A stretch of DNA of 64,000 bases from Akkermansiaceae bacterium. Lineage in GTDB: Bacteria > Verrucomicrobiota > Verrucomicrobiia > Verrucomicrobiales > Akkermansiaceae. The stretch lies in assembly GCA_028822935.1 (NCBI GenBank), contig JAPKCM010000007.1, positions 1 to 64,000 of the forward strand, written 5' to 3'. The translations under genes were made by a program, and so were the position numbers. Positions 45,047 through 54,532 of the stretch are shown here, in pieces. The notes below the pieces were generated by a model. The model ran no database searches and was not told the origin of the DNA. It saw only the letters and a list, made by a program, of their open reading frames with translations. Within the stretch, counting starts at the first letter, position 1. Every line of letters begins with the position of its first letter.

Positions 45047-45904
45047 ATGACAAAAAGCTCAGAAAACAGCAGCACGAGTGTCTACATGCGTGAAATCATG
45101 AAGACTGATCTAATCACTCCTGAAAAGGAGATCGAACTGGCAGATCGTATTTCCAAGGGTGATGGAAAGGCAAGAGAGCACCTCATCAAGGCAAATCTTC
45201 GCTTGGTCGTGAAAATTGCCCGCGACTACTCAGATTACGGACTTCCTCTTGCTGACCTTATTTCGGAAGGGAACATTGGCCTGATGAAAGCGGTTGATAA
45301 ATTTGATCCTGAAAAGGGAGGGAAACTCTCGACCTACGCCGCTTGGTGGATCAAGCAGTCGATCAAGCGCGCCCTTTCGAACCAGAGCAAGACGATTCGT
45401 CTGCCGGTCCACATGATCGACAAGTTGGCCAAGGTGCGTCGGATTTCCGCGATTCTTTCGGAGGATCTGGGTCGTCTTTCGACAAACGAGGAGTTGAGTG
45501 AAGAGCTTGGTATTCCCCTCAAGAAACTAGTCCTCTTGAAGCAGTATGCCATGCGCCCGGTCTCGCTTGACGCGCCTCTTGGCGATGATGACGGAACTCA
45601 GCTTGGAGAAATAGTTCAAGACGAGAAGGCGGCTGATCCCTCGATGACTTTGGAAAACAGCAATCTCCACGGGGAACTCGATGAACTCCTCGGTAGTCTG
45701 GATGAGCGGGAAGCGCACATCATTGATCACCGTTTCGGACTCAACGGAAAGAAGCCTCTGACGCTTGAAGAAATTAGCCGAGACTTCGGTGTGAGCCGGG
45801 AACGGATTCGCCAGGTGCAGAATATTGCCCTTGCGAAGATGAAGAAGATCCTTGGCAAAAAAGACGAGCCTACAGCCTCGTCGATGGAACCTCATCGCGC
45901 TTGA
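45047..45904 (+). CDS. RNA polymerase sigma-70 family factor (group 2/3-like)
   Basis: At 285 residues it has regions 1.2, 2, 3 and 4 but no long region 1.1. The primary-sigma-like blocks are SVYMREIMKTDLITPEKEIELADRI, LADLISEGNIGLMKAVDKFDPEKGGKLSTYAAWWIKQSIKRAL, the -10 recognition region, and region 4 LTLEEISRDFGVSRERIRQVQ. This is closer to RpoD/RpoS-type than to ECF factors, but the length and the missing region 1.1 suggest an alternative sigma. It sits alone on the plus strand between two minus-strand Bat operons, and its terminator is shared with the vWA gene. Confidence 0.94.
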   Translation: MTKSSENSSTSVYMREIMKTDLITPEKEIELADRISKGDGKAREHLIKANLRLVVKIARDYSDYGLPLADLISEGNIGLMKAVDKFDPEKGGKLSTYAAWWIKQSIKRALSNQSKTIRLPVHMIDKLAKVRRISAILSEDLGRLSTNEELSEELGIPLKKLVLLKQYAMRPVSLDAPLGDDDGTQLGEIVQDEKAADPSMTLENSNLHGELDELLGSLDEREAHIIDHRFGLNGKKPLTLEEISRDFGVSRERIRQVQNIALAKMKKILGKKDEPTASSMEPHRA

Positions 45905-45933
45905 TTTTAGATCGCTTTCTTAAATTTGATTCC

Positions 45934-45955
45934 GGGACCTTCTTCAGAAGGTCCC
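45934..45955. terminator. Bidirectional hairpin terminator
   Basis: GGGACCTTC (45934-45942) pairs with GAAGGTCCC (45947-45955) around a TTCA loop, a 9-bp perfect stem. It lies 30 bases after the sigma gene stop and overlaps the last codons of the convergent vWA gene. It could end transcripts from both sides. A T-rich run (TTTAGTTT) follows on the plus strand. Confidence 0.75.
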
Positions 45956-48181
45956 GTTTAGTTTACGGCCCATCCAAAAGAGGGCGAGGAGGACAATGAG
46001 TAAGGTGGGGGCTAGCCAATGGGCCCATAGTTTACCCGAGTTGACTAAAGGTTGCGGCTCGGGCAGGGCGTTGATTTCATTCACGAGGTCGGCCAACTGA
46101 GATGGTGTTACGAGACGTCCCTTGGACACTCGGGACATTTCATCGAGGACATCAAAACGCGCGGGGAGTCCCGCTTTTTCAATGGGGTCGGCTTGAGCGA
46201 TGATTTTGGTTTCAACCGAGGCGTTTTCATCTCCGGCAACAAAGGCTCGCAAGGACCAAGTGCCCGGCTGGTTGATCTCGAACTTCCCACTGAAAGCACC
46301 CCATGCTGAATCTCCTTGTGAAAGCTCCAAGCGACGGGAAGTGCCATCGGGAGCAGTAAGATCGACTTGCACTGCACCATCAATGAGTGGAGCTCCTTCA
46401 ACCGAAAAGGCATTGGCAGAAATGAAAACCGATTCGCCGGGTTTGGGGCGTTCTGGCGAGAAGAAGACACGGACACGCTCACCAGCAGCCATGTTCCGTT
46501 GATAGGACATCCAGCGCGCCACTTGTCCCCAGAAGCGATAGTGATAAAGGTCTTCGACTCCCCGACGCCAACGCCAAGCTGAATCGATTGCCATGTAGAG
46601 AACCTTTCCAGATCCCGCACGTGAGGTCACGAGAATGGGAATGCGGCCTGAAGAGTTTCGACGATTGTCATTTACCGCGAGAACCTGGGTTCCGGCTTTG
46701 GCTTTTACGACAGGAGCATGCCAGTAGAATCCAGGGAGACTCTGCCAGATGGATTCATTCTCTCTTTCGTCGTCGCCAAGCATGGTAAGGAGACTCTTTT
46801 CGCCCTCTGAAGTAAGCCGCATGGGCGAGGCGGTGCTATCGCTGTAACCTTCCTTTTTCGCCTCTTCCAAGACGACAGGAATGAGATCGGCGAGTTCGGA
46901 CTTAGCGAGCTCAAATTGATTTCCTTGAGGGCCCGGGATAAAGACGACTCCAGAAGCTTGGTTCTCAACGAGACCTTTGATGAGGTTCGCCTGATCCACA
47001 GTCAAGCCGCCTTCGCCGATGCCGACGTCCCCAACAAAAACGACATCGTATTTCTGCAAGTCTTCAAGTTTCTCAGGAAAGGCCTCGATGTAGTCGGGGC
47101 CATCACCACTTCCAAGCTGTGGATGGAGAAGGAGGCAATCAACATCGACTCCGGGATCGCGGGAGAGGGCATTGCGAATGAAGCGATATTCCCAGCGGGG
47201 GAGGGTTTCGATCACGAGGACTTTGATGGACTCGGGCTTGCCTGCAATTACGAATTCGCGGGAGTTGTTGCTCTCGACTAATTCGTCGTTGGCGTAAGGA
47301 ATCGAGAGTTCAAGTTTGCTAGCACCTTCCTTTTCAATCCGCCATAGCATGGAGTCGTAAAAGGTGCTGTTGGCGGGAATGACAATATCCTTGGTCCGTT
47401 CTTTTCCACTATCGCTCCGGAGTCTTACGATGGTGCGCACATCCCGAGAGAGGGACGACTCGATGGTGAAGGGGATCTGCACGTTCTCGCCGACGATTCC
47501 GTAGGTAGGCGCATTGACCGATTCAAGATCGAGATCGGGAAGTCGATTGGCTGCTCCGGTCCCGAGGCTGTAGATAGGGACTCCACGGATGCGCATTTGC
47601 TGAGCGGCATCAACAGGGGGCTTGCCGATATTCCAAGATCCATCGCTCAGAAGAACAACGGCGCGGAGGTTTCGACCTGTTTCGAGAGTGTCCTTGAGTG
47701 CTTGATTGAGATCCGAGCCAGACATTGCGATCAAGGCAGGATCTCCATCGATGGGAGGTGTTCCGAAGCTGGAAAATGTGACTCGATTTTTGTCATCCGC
47801 TTCAAAAGGTTTCCAAAACTCGCTTTCTCGAATTTTTTCTACGAGATCCTGTCGAGCCACGACCTTTTCATCTACGGAGAGGGATTTAGGGAGGCGTGCA
47901 TCTTCGGTCGACATCGAGCGGGACTCGTCCCAAATGATCGCGATTTCGGGTTGTAGATCCGACGATTCCACCGTGCGCCACTCCGGTCCAAGGAGCATGA
48001 TGGCGACAATGAGGACACAGAGAAAACGAAGCCCTTCAAGAATTCCGGTGCGCTTTGGTCGAAGGGACCTTTTAACAGCCATGAAGCACAAGATTGCGGT
48101 GGCAACCAGAGCCAAGACAACCAGCACTAGGATAAAGGTGCTTGCTTGAAAGTGGAGGTTACCGAAATTGAAATGTCTCAC
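45944..48181 (-). CDS. vWA/GATase-like membrane protein of the MoxR-Bat operon
   Basis: This 745-residue protein starts with GTG at 48181, sharing a 4-base GTGA overlap with the stop of the upstream gene; the frame extends further to 48298 but inside the neighbour. A TM segment lies near the N-terminus (FILVLVVLALVATAILCF) and another follows. A vWA-like domain with DESRSMSTEDA spans about 90-230, then beta-sandwich modules, a GATase-like domain (LVIETLPRWEYRFIRNALSRDPGV) and a C-terminal TM. Large proteins of this composition follow MoxR and DUF58 genes in PVC and other bacteria. Exact function unknown. Confidence 0.85.
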   Translation of the reverse strand: MRHFNFGNLHFQASTFILVLVVLALVATAILCFMAVKRSLRPKRTGILEGLRFLCVLIVAIMLLGPEWRTVESSDLQPEIAIIWDESRSMSTEDARLPKSLSVDEKVVARQDLVEKIRESEFWKPFEADDKNRVTFSSFGTPPIDGDPALIAMSGSDLNQALKDTLETGRNLRAVVLLSDGSWNIGKPPVDAAQQMRIRGVPIYSLGTGAANRLPDLDLESVNAPTYGIVGENVQIPFTIESSLSRDVRTIVRLRSDSGKERTKDIVIPANSTFYDSMLWRIEKEGASKLELSIPYANDELVESNNSREFVIAGKPESIKVLVIETLPRWEYRFIRNALSRDPGVDVDCLLLHPQLGSGDGPDYIEAFPEKLEDLQKYDVVFVGDVGIGEGGLTVDQANLIKGLVENQASGVVFIPGPQGNQFELAKSELADLIPVVLEEAKKEGYSDSTASPMRLTSEGEKSLLTMLGDDERENESIWQSLPGFYWHAPVVKAKAGTQVLAVNDNRRNSSGRIPILVTSRAGSGKVLYMAIDSAWRWRRGVEDLYHYRFWGQVARWMSYQRNMAAGERVRVFFSPERPKPGESVFISANAFSVEGAPLIDGAVQVDLTAPDGTSRRLELSQGDSAWGAFSGKFEINQPGTWSLRAFVAGDENASVETKIIAQADPIEKAGLPARFDVLDEMSRVSKGRLVTPSQLADLVNEINALPEPQPLVNSGKLWAHWLAPTLLIVLLALFWMGRKLNGTF

Positions 48182-50169
48182 GGGGTAGAAACGGGCTTGG
48201 TGACACCCTTGATCGGGGTTTGTCCGGGCTTGGGCTGAAGGCAGAGGAGGGCTTCCGTGATGAGAAATACGAGGACCGCAATGAGGAAGGCGCGCCAAGC
48301 TTCTTTGACGAAATCGTCCTTGCTGTTTTCGTCGCTGAAGAGCGAGTAGGAAGTGTCTCCCAAGAGATCTTTGAGCCCTTCCTTCGTGACTTCCTCGGGT
48401 GAGGATTCGGCAGGTTTTCGATTCACCGCGATGACGCGTTCGCCAAGCCGATAAATGCCGGCCCGGTAGTGCTCTTGTGAAGGGTCGTGCTCCTCGAAAG
48501 TGTCGAGTCGCTCACGGACTTCATCATTTTTCGTCTCCGCTTTTTCACTTCCAGCGACGGCGCGAAAGCCAGAGTGAAGACGATCAGTTCCTTTTTGAAT
48601 GAGGCGCTGGGCGGCGACAAGATGAAGGGCGGTGAACTCAAGATTGGACCACCGGTCATCCGGAAGAGTTCCCATAAAGATGACGGTTCCTTTTCCGGTG
48701 AGGTAGCGGACCAAGAGAGGGGACTTGTCGTCCCATTCGGCGAGAATAGCAGCTTCGCCATCAATTTTTCGGCGTTTCACAGCCCGCAATTCCTTCAGGG
48801 GAAGAGGGATTCCATTGGTTCCATGCGCCCAGGGGCCATCGTCGGGAACCCACGGTCCGGTAATGAAGAATTGGTCATCGGGTGCGGTCTGTTCTTCTCC
48901 CCAAGAGAGTCCAAAGATGGACTCGGTTGACTCGACTTCAGGAGGGGCAAAAAGAAGTGAACCTCCGGCCTCGACAAACTGGAGAATCTCGGAGGCTACC
49001 GCGCCCTTAGGAATGGCAGTTTGCCAAATGATGAGGGACGCTCTTGACCAATCAATTTTGCTCGTTTCTACCGGCGTGAGAACCTGGCATTCCTGTCGGG
49101 TGAAACCCAAAGGGGCGGCGGCCCGATGGAGGAACCGTGCGGCCTCGCTCGTGGGAGCATCAGACACCAAATAACTCAGGACGTTAGAGCGTGGACCATA
49201 AGCAAAGAAGACCGCATTATCGCGCGGGTTGTTGTCAGAAGTTAATCCGACCCAGCCATGACCATTTTTATTGCCTTCGCCGAGCGGGAGGCGTTTTTGA
49301 AAACGGGAGTCCTGTCCAGTAATCGTGACACGTTCTGAAGTGCGGGCCCCATTGAGAGAAAAGGTCAGTGCCGCCGAGGCATCACCCGTCGTCTCAGCCC
49401 GGGAGAGTTTCAAATCAAGAAAGAGGTCGCTATCGATTCTCCTGGAGGAGACCAATTCGAGTGAGAAATTCTGTCGTTTTTTGGTGTCCGCGGCCAAGAT
49501 GCGAAGCATGGTTTTTGTCGGAAGGGTATCGATCCCGCTTTGCACCGCTTGCCAGCGAGTGTCGGTCGTTTTCCAATCCCCACGCTGGAGGTCGGAGGCG
49601 AGCCAAATCTCAGCTTTCCCGGGATTCGTTTCCTGAAGGTAGTCAACCGCAGTAATGAGGAGTCCGGGAATGTCAGCTTGCGTGTCGGTTGACTGAGTGC
49701 TCGAGAGTTCAGGGAGAACTTCGGGGGAGGCCACATCTTGCACTTCCCCGGTGGCGCTGTCGATGAGGACGAGACGAGGTTCCCCCATGCTCTTGAGCGA
49801 GGCCGCGATGCGCTCGAGAACCGCTTCGCGTTGACTCGGTTGTCCATCCGCTCCCCGTATTTCCATGCTGGGCGAACGATCGAGAACGAGAACGACTGTT
49901 TCCACGGAGCCGCTTCCCCAACCTAGAAAACTTCCGACGAGTGGACGGGCGACGGCAAAGATGAGCGCGGCGATGGCCAGGGTACGGCAGGCCAAAATAA
50001 GAATATGCTTGAGCCGCTTTTTTCCACGAGATTCCCGCGAGGCCTTTAAAAGAAAGGTCGTGGCAGCCCACTTCACCGTGCGGAAGCGGCGCCGGTTCAA
50101 GAGGTGAATGATCACCGGAATGGCTGCTGCAAGGAGCCCCCAAAGGAGCGCTGGTACGAGGAAGTTCAA
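48178..50169 (-). CDS. BatA N-terminal-domain / vWA-like membrane protein
   Basis: This 663-residue protein begins with the aerotolerance BatA N-terminal module (MNFLVPALLWGLLAAAIPVIIHLLNRRR), followed by VKWAATTFLLKASRESRGKKRLKHILILACRTL and a vWA-like domain (LVLDRSPSMEIRGADG with a MIDAS-like DRSPS). Then come a longer region of beta-rich segments and a C-terminal TM near 635. It lies 9 bases after the DUF58 gene and overlaps the next gene by 4 bases. The predicted role is within a MoxR-dependent membrane complex. Confidence 0.88.
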   Translation of the reverse strand: MNFLVPALLWGLLAAAIPVIIHLLNRRRFRTVKWAATTFLLKASRESRGKKRLKHILILACRTLAIAALIFAVARPLVGSFLGWGSGSVETVVLVLDRSPSMEIRGADGQPSQREAVLERIAASLKSMGEPRLVLIDSATGEVQDVASPEVLPELSSTQSTDTQADIPGLLITAVDYLQETNPGKAEIWLASDLQRGDWKTTDTRWQAVQSGIDTLPTKTMLRILAADTKKRQNFSLELVSSRRIDSDLFLDLKLSRAETTGDASAALTFSLNGARTSERVTITGQDSRFQKRLPLGEGNKNGHGWVGLTSDNNPRDNAVFFAYGPRSNVLSYLVSDAPTSEAARFLHRAAAPLGFTRQECQVLTPVETSKIDWSRASLIIWQTAIPKGAVASEILQFVEAGGSLLFAPPEVESTESIFGLSWGEEQTAPDDQFFITGPWVPDDGPWAHGTNGIPLPLKELRAVKRRKIDGEAAILAEWDDKSPLLVRYLTGKGTVIFMGTLPDDRWSNLEFTALHLVAAQRLIQKGTDRLHSGFRAVAGSEKAETKNDEVRERLDTFEEHDPSQEHYRAGIYRLGERVIAVNRKPAESSPEEVTKEGLKDLLGDTSYSLFSDENSKDDFVKEAWRAFLIAVLVFLITEALLCLQPKPGQTPIKGVTKPVSTP

Positions 50170-50178
50170 GAGTGAGAA

Positions 50179-51072
50179 TTATCTTCTTTTTCTGAGTCGT
50201 CCGGTGATGAAGTTCGAGACAATTTCTTCGGTATTCGCATCGGTTTGGAGGAGCTGGTAGTCGGCGTTCACGTTGTGGCAATTCTTCTCAATCGTCGCGA
50301 GGAACTCGTTGAGCGCGGCGTGGTATTCATCGACGATGAGATTGGGCTCTGCCACCACGGTGGTCCCGTCTTCAAGATCGATAAAACGGTGAGGTCTTTC
50401 GAAATGAAACGCGATCTCTTGGGGATCGAGTAAGTGAAACATGGCAATGTCGTGCTTGCGGAAGCGAAGGTGCTGGAGGGCGTCAGCCAATTCATCGGTT
50501 TCCACGAAAAAATCCGAGAGAACCACAACAAGCGCACGTTGCTGGATTTTTTCGGCGATCGTGTGGAGAGCTTGGACGAGGCCTGTTTCCCCTTTGGGTT
50601 TGACCGTTTGAAGCGATTCAAAAATGTGCTGCAGCTGGGCAGGGCGACGGCTTGGAGGGATCTCCAGATGGAGTTTTTCGTTACAACAAGAGAGGCCCAC
50701 GGAATCACCTTGGTTGACGATGAGATAACTCAAGGTGGCGGCAATGCGTCGGGCGAATTCAATCTTGGGAGGATTTTCACCCGAGGAAAAATTCATCGAG
50801 CCCGAGGAATCAACGACGAAGTATGCGCGGAGATTGGTATCGGCTTCGAACTCCTTGATGTAGTAGCGGTCGGAACGGGCAAAGGCTTTCCAATCAAGGC
50901 GGCGGGTGTCATCGCCGGGGACATACTTTCGGTATTCCGCAAACTCAACGGACGATCCACGGTGTGGGGATCGGTGACGGCCCGCGACATTTCCGATCAT
51001 CGGAAAACGCGACTCCATCGGGATCGCCTTAAGTCGGGCGAGCACGTCAGTATCGAGGAAATCGTATTTCAT
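50179..51072 (-). CDS. DUF58 domain protein (second copy)
   Basis: This 297-residue paralogue of the first DUF58 protein has HRSPHRGSSVEFAEYRKYVPGDDTRRLDW and the later RSDRYYIKEFEADTNLRAYFVVDSSGSMNFSS, with a MIDAS-like DSSGS. The sequence diverges clearly from the 43961 copy. It lies between moxR (20 bases upstream) and the BatA_N protein (9 bases downstream), as in many MoxR operons. Confidence 0.93.
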   Translation of the reverse strand: MKYDFLDTDVLARLKAIPMESRFPMIGNVAGRHRSPHRGSSVEFAEYRKYVPGDDTRRLDWKAFARSDRYYIKEFEADTNLRAYFVVDSSGSMNFSSGENPPKIEFARRIAATLSYLIVNQGDSVGLSCCNEKLHLEIPPSRRPAQLQHIFESLQTVKPKGETGLVQALHTIAEKIQQRALVVVLSDFFVETDELADALQHLRFRKHDIAMFHLLDPQEIAFHFERPHRFIDLEDGTTVVAEPNLIVDEYHAALNEFLATIEKNCHNVNADYQLLQTDANTEEIVSNFITGRLRKRR

Positions 51073-51092
51073 GTGCCTCTAGTAGAGATCAC

Positions 51093-52352
51093 TTAAGCAT
51101 CATCCCGCATCTCCTCAATCAACCGAGCAACGATCTTTTTAGAGGTCATGCCCTGCGATTCAGCAGCGAAATTGGTGAGAACTCGGTGGCCTAGGACGGG
51201 CTGGGCGACCGCTTCGATGTCATCAAGCGAGGCCATATAAGTCCCACGAAGTGCGGCACGGGCCTTACATCCGAGAATGAGATACTGTACCGCACGAGGA
51301 CCTGCGCCCCAGCCCACGAATTCTTTGATCCATTCGGGCGCTGCGTCGGAATCTGGACGGGTGCGTCGGACGATCTCCACGGCGTAATCGTAAATATGAT
51401 CGGGGACAGGAACCTTGCGAACGAGATTCTGGTAGTTGATGACTTCCTCGCCGCTGAGAAGGGCGTTGAGAGGGGGCTTGTCGGCTCCAGTGGTCTCACG
51501 GGCGATCCGGCGCTCCTCCTCCTCTGTTGGATATTCTACTTCGATGAGGAACATGAAGCGGTCAAGCTGAGCCTCGGGCAAGGGGTAGGTTCCTTCTTGC
51601 TCGACGGGGTTTTGAGTCGCGAGAACGAAGAAGGGCGGCGCAAGAGGGTAGGTTCTGCCGAGAACAGTGACTTTTCGCTCACCCATGGCCTCAAGCATTG
51701 CCGACTGGGTCTTGGCGGGTGCGCGGTTAATCTCGTCGGCGAGCACGATATTGGCGAAGACGGGCCCTTTGACGAACTCGAATTCACGGCGGCCTTCTTC
51801 ATTTTCCTGAATGATGTCGGTTCCTGTGATATCAGATGGCATCAAGTCGGGCGTGAACTGGATGCGCTTGAAATCCAGATTAAGAGTCTCTGCGACCGAG
51901 GAAACGAGAAGAGTTTTTGCTAAGCCAGGAACTCCCATGAGGAGACCATGACCACGGGAGAAGAGGCAAATGGCGAGCTGCTCGATGACCTCTTCTTGGC
52001 CGATGATGACCTTGGAGAGTTCACTCTTAAAGGCCTGGTATTTCTGACCGAGCTGATTGATCGCAGCAACGTCATCAGCCGGGAGACTTCCGTTGTCCGA
52101 TGGAAGGGTGATCTCCGGGACTTCGTTTGCAGAGGCTTGAGTCGCTGGGCTATCCGCCACGGTAGCTGACTCCTCGCCTGACGAATAGCGGACGTTACCA
52201 GTAATCTTAACGGGAGAGGGAGGGACGATGCGTTTTTGGACCTCGTCACTGCTACAATAAACGACTTTTCCCGTAATCCTCGCTGGGGAAGGAGGGATGA
52301 TACGGAGTGTTCCAGGAGGTTCGGCGAAGGGTGAGATCGAGCTGTCTTTCAT
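51093..52352 (-). CDS. MoxR family AAA+ ATPase with repeat-bearing N-terminus
   Basis: MoxR ATPases are AAA+ chaperone-like enzymes usually encoded beside vWA proteins. The AAA core starts near residue 100: VIIGQEEVIEQLAICLFSRGHGLLMGVPGLAKT (Walker A GVPGLAKT), then a Walker B IVLADEIN, LEAMGERKVTV and the sensor region ATQNPVEQEGTYPLPEAQLDRF. The first 100 residues are not typical: two copies of RIxPPSPxxITGxVxYSS lie at 17-36 and 41-60, a 24-residue tandem duplication. The gene heads the operon moxR-DUF58-BatA_N-vWA and could also serve the second Bat operon, which lacks its own. Confidence 0.94.
   Translation of the reverse strand: MKDSSISPFAEPPGTLRIIPPSPARITGKVVYCSSDEVQKRIVPPSPVKITGNVRYSSGEESATVADSPATQASANEVPEITLPSDNGSLPADDVAAINQLGQKYQAFKSELSKVIIGQEEVIEQLAICLFSRGHGLLMGVPGLAKTLLVSSVAETLNLDFKRIQFTPDLMPSDITGTDIIQENEEGRREFEFVKGPVFANIVLADEINRAPAKTQSAMLEAMGERKVTVLGRTYPLAPPFFVLATQNPVEQEGTYPLPEAQLDRFMFLIEVEYPTEEEERRIARETTGADKPPLNALLSGEEVINYQNLVRKVPVPDHIYDYAVEIVRRTRPDSDAAPEWIKEFVGWGAGPRAVQYLILGCKARAALRGTYMASLDDIEAVAQPVLGHRVLTNFAAESQGMTSKKIVARLIEEMRDDA
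52173..52304 (-). repeat. Two tandem 24-residue repeats in the MoxR coding sequence
   Basis: Residues 17-36 (RIIPPSPARITGKVVYCSSD) and 41-60 (RIVPPSPVKITGNVRYSSGE) of the MoxR protein align without gaps at a period of 24 residues. The DNA copies have diverged, so this is not a recent slippage repeat. The proline-serine segments look like short linear binding motifs in a disordered tail. Confidence 0.85.
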
Positions 52353-52542
52353 CTATTGGAATAGAACGTTAAGGTGGTAGCGAATGTTGCGCGCTAGTTT
52401 GTCTGTCGGAAATTACTTTCTAAGGCCTGTCTCATCTGTCGATCATCTTTTGACGCTTTTTCTGAGATGTCATTGCAGAGTGAATGAAGGAAAAAGAGAC
52501 CTCGCTTTTTGGTCGAGAGTTTTTTAGCTCTCACGCACGGCG

Positions 52543-53454
52543 ATGAATTCCCCCTACGAGGTTCTTCTTTATTACAAGTATTCCCGCATTTCGGATCCCG
52601 AAGACTATGCGGCGAATCACCGTATTCTCTGCGAAAGACTCAAGCTCAAGGGCAGGATTCTCATCGCCCGGGAAGGGATCAATGGCACGGTTTCTGGCTC
52701 AATCAGCGATACCGCTGAATACCGATGTGCAATGGACGAGGATCCAATAACTGCTGGGATTTCCTGGAAAATCGACCATTCCGATACTCATGTTTTCCCA
52801 AAACTCTCACTCAAGGTCCGTGACGAAGTGGTGTCCCTTAATTTAGGAGGCGACGATTTCTCTCCCGAAGATCTTACCGCAACTCATTTAAAGCCAGAGG
52901 AATGGCGGGAGATGATGAATGGCGATGACGTCGTCATCATTGACGCTCGAAATGACTATGAGTGGGAAATTGGCCGTTTTGAAGGAGCGCTCCTCCCAGA
53001 CGTTCCAAGCTTCAGAGATCTCCCGGGATGGGTTCGAGAACACCGTAAAGAACTGGAGGGTAAGAAAATCCTAACCTACTGTACCGGCGGCATTCGCTGC
53101 GAAAAGTTTAGCGGTTTTCTATTAAAAGAAGGGCTTTTCGACGTCTATCAACTCGATGGCGGAATCGTAACCTACGGAAAGGACGAATCGGTGAAAGGAG
53201 AAGGTTTCGAGGGCGAGTGCTACGTCTTTGACGAACGTCTGAGTGTTCCGATCAATAGGACTGAAGGTTCGTCGATCATTTCCCATTGCGCCATCTGTAA
53301 TGAGCCCTCCATTCGTTATCGTAATTGCAGCTGGAAGCCCTGCAATGCCCAGTTCTTCTGCTGTGAACGTTGCGAAACGGAAGTGGGCCGATTCTGTTTC
53401 CCGGTGTGCAAAGAAGCAGCGACGATGAGCCCCGTGGCTGTGGAGGGGCGATAA
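52543..53454 (+). CDS. trhO: tRNA uridine(34) hydroxylase (rhodanese-like)
   Basis: TrhO hydroxylates U34 of certain tRNAs and is a member of the UPF0176 group. The 303-residue protein has an N-terminal domain (YYKYSRISDPEDYAANHRILCERLKLKGRILIAREGING) typical of this family, a rhodanese domain (VIIDARNDYEWEIGRFEGALL) with the catalytic loop CTGGIRCEKF, and a C-terminal Cys-rich segment CAICNEPSIRYRNC, CCERC that could bind zinc. It is divergent from moxR with about 190 bases between. phoH starts 41 bases downstream. Confidence 0.93.
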   Translation: MNSPYEVLLYYKYSRISDPEDYAANHRILCERLKLKGRILIAREGINGTVSGSISDTAEYRCAMDEDPITAGISWKIDHSDTHVFPKLSLKVRDEVVSLNLGGDDFSPEDLTATHLKPEEWREMMNGDDVVIIDARNDYEWEIGRFEGALLPDVPSFRDLPGWVREHRKELEGKKILTYCTGGIRCEKFSGFLLKEGLFDVYQLDGGIVTYGKDESVKGEGFEGECYVFDERLSVPINRTEGSSIISHCAICNEPSIRYRNCSWKPCNAQFFCCERCETEVGRFCFPVCKEAATMSPVAVEGR

Positions 53455-53495
53455 TCCCGCTCGTTTTTTCACTCCAAGCAATCTAGGAGGGATCC

Positions 53496-54476
53496 GTGCT
53501 AATTGAACTCGATGACGAACATCAGCTCCGACTGGAATACGAGACACCGCGTTTTCTTCAATCGCTTTTTGGGCATGATGAAAAAGTCCTGAAGTATTTG
53601 GAGCAAAAGGCAGGCGTAAGAATTGTCACTAGAGAAGGGTGGATCACTGCCACGGGGAATGAAGAAGGGTGCAATCTTGTAGAGAGAATTTTTGAAGATT
53701 TGGAGGGCGCTCGTCGCAATGGCACTGAAATTGCGGAACGGGAATTCAAAACAGCGGTCGACTTTGCAAATGGCATGGGTGACAGCTCCGGAATATCGGA
53801 CCTCGTTCGAGTCCAGCTTGTCGGCGCTAGGGGGCGAAAGCCGGTGGTTGCTCGAACCACCCACCAACTGGAATATTTGAACGCGATGCTCGAAAATGAA
53901 GTCGTCTTTGGACTCGGCCCTGCGGGAACCGGAAAAACCTACCTCGCGGTCGCTATGGGTTTGCATATGCTGAGAAAGAAAGAGGTCCAGCGGGTGGTTC
54001 TCACTCGACCAGCGGTGGAAGCAGGAGAAGCCCTGGGGTTTTTACCTGGTGATATGCGCGACAAAGTAGCGCCTTATCTTCGACCGCTTTATGATGCGAT
54101 CGATGACATGCTGGGCTTCGAGGATGGCCAGCGCAGGCTCGAGGATGGAAGTATCGAAATTGCGCCCCTCGCCTATATGCGAGGCCGCACTCTTTCTAAG
54201 AGTTTCGTGATTCTCGATGAGGCGCAAAATACCACGCGGGAGCAAATGTTTATGGCTCTCACGCGATTAGGAGAAGGTTCTCGTTGTGTGATTACCGGCG
54301 ATGGCTCGCAGGTCGACTTAAAGCGCCAATCCGATTCCGGGCTTTTGGAGGCAGAAAATGCGCTACGTGGAGTTCAAGGAGTGTTCTTCAATCATTTCGA
54401 CACCAGTGACGTTTTGCGTCATCCGGTTGTCGGAAGAATCATTGGTGCCTACGAGAAACACCGCGATCACTCGTAG
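53496..54476 (+). CDS. PhoH family ATPase
   Basis: This 326-residue PhoH-like ATPase, probably tied to RNA metabolism as in YbeZ-type proteins, has an N-terminal KH-like segment (about 1-90), then Walker A GPAGTGKTYLAVA, RPAVEAGEALGFLPGDMRDKV, Walker B ILDEAQNTT, and the motif TRLGEGSRCVITGDGSQVDL. The start is GTG at 53496, chosen because a strong AGGAGG lies 5 bases upstream (53485-53490) and no better ATG is near. It follows trhO by 41 bases and trkA by 56, so it may be in the same operon. Confidence 0.95.
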   Translation: MLIELDDEHQLRLEYETPRFLQSLFGHDEKVLKYLEQKAGVRIVTREGWITATGNEEGCNLVERIFEDLEGARRNGTEIAEREFKTAVDFANGMGDSSGISDLVRVQLVGARGRKPVVARTTHQLEYLNAMLENEVVFGLGPAGTGKTYLAVAMGLHMLRKKEVQRVVLTRPAVEAGEALGFLPGDMRDKVAPYLRPLYDAIDDMLGFEDGQRRLEDGSIEIAPLAYMRGRTLSKSFVILDEAQNTTREQMFMALTRLGEGSRCVITGDGSQVDLKRQSDSGLLEAENALRGVQGVFFNHFDTSDVLRHPVVGRIIGAYEKHRDHS

Positions 54477-54532
54477 ACGATTTTCCTTCGCGAAAAGCCT
54501 CAAGAGGGCGACAATACGAGAAGCAGAATATT

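Noticed and set aside
48182-48298. Upstream start for the vWA gene (MARLPHCGPR)
   Set aside because: It would lie inside the neighbouring gene and lacks a signal; GTG at 48181 gives a GTGA coupling and begins before the membrane segment.
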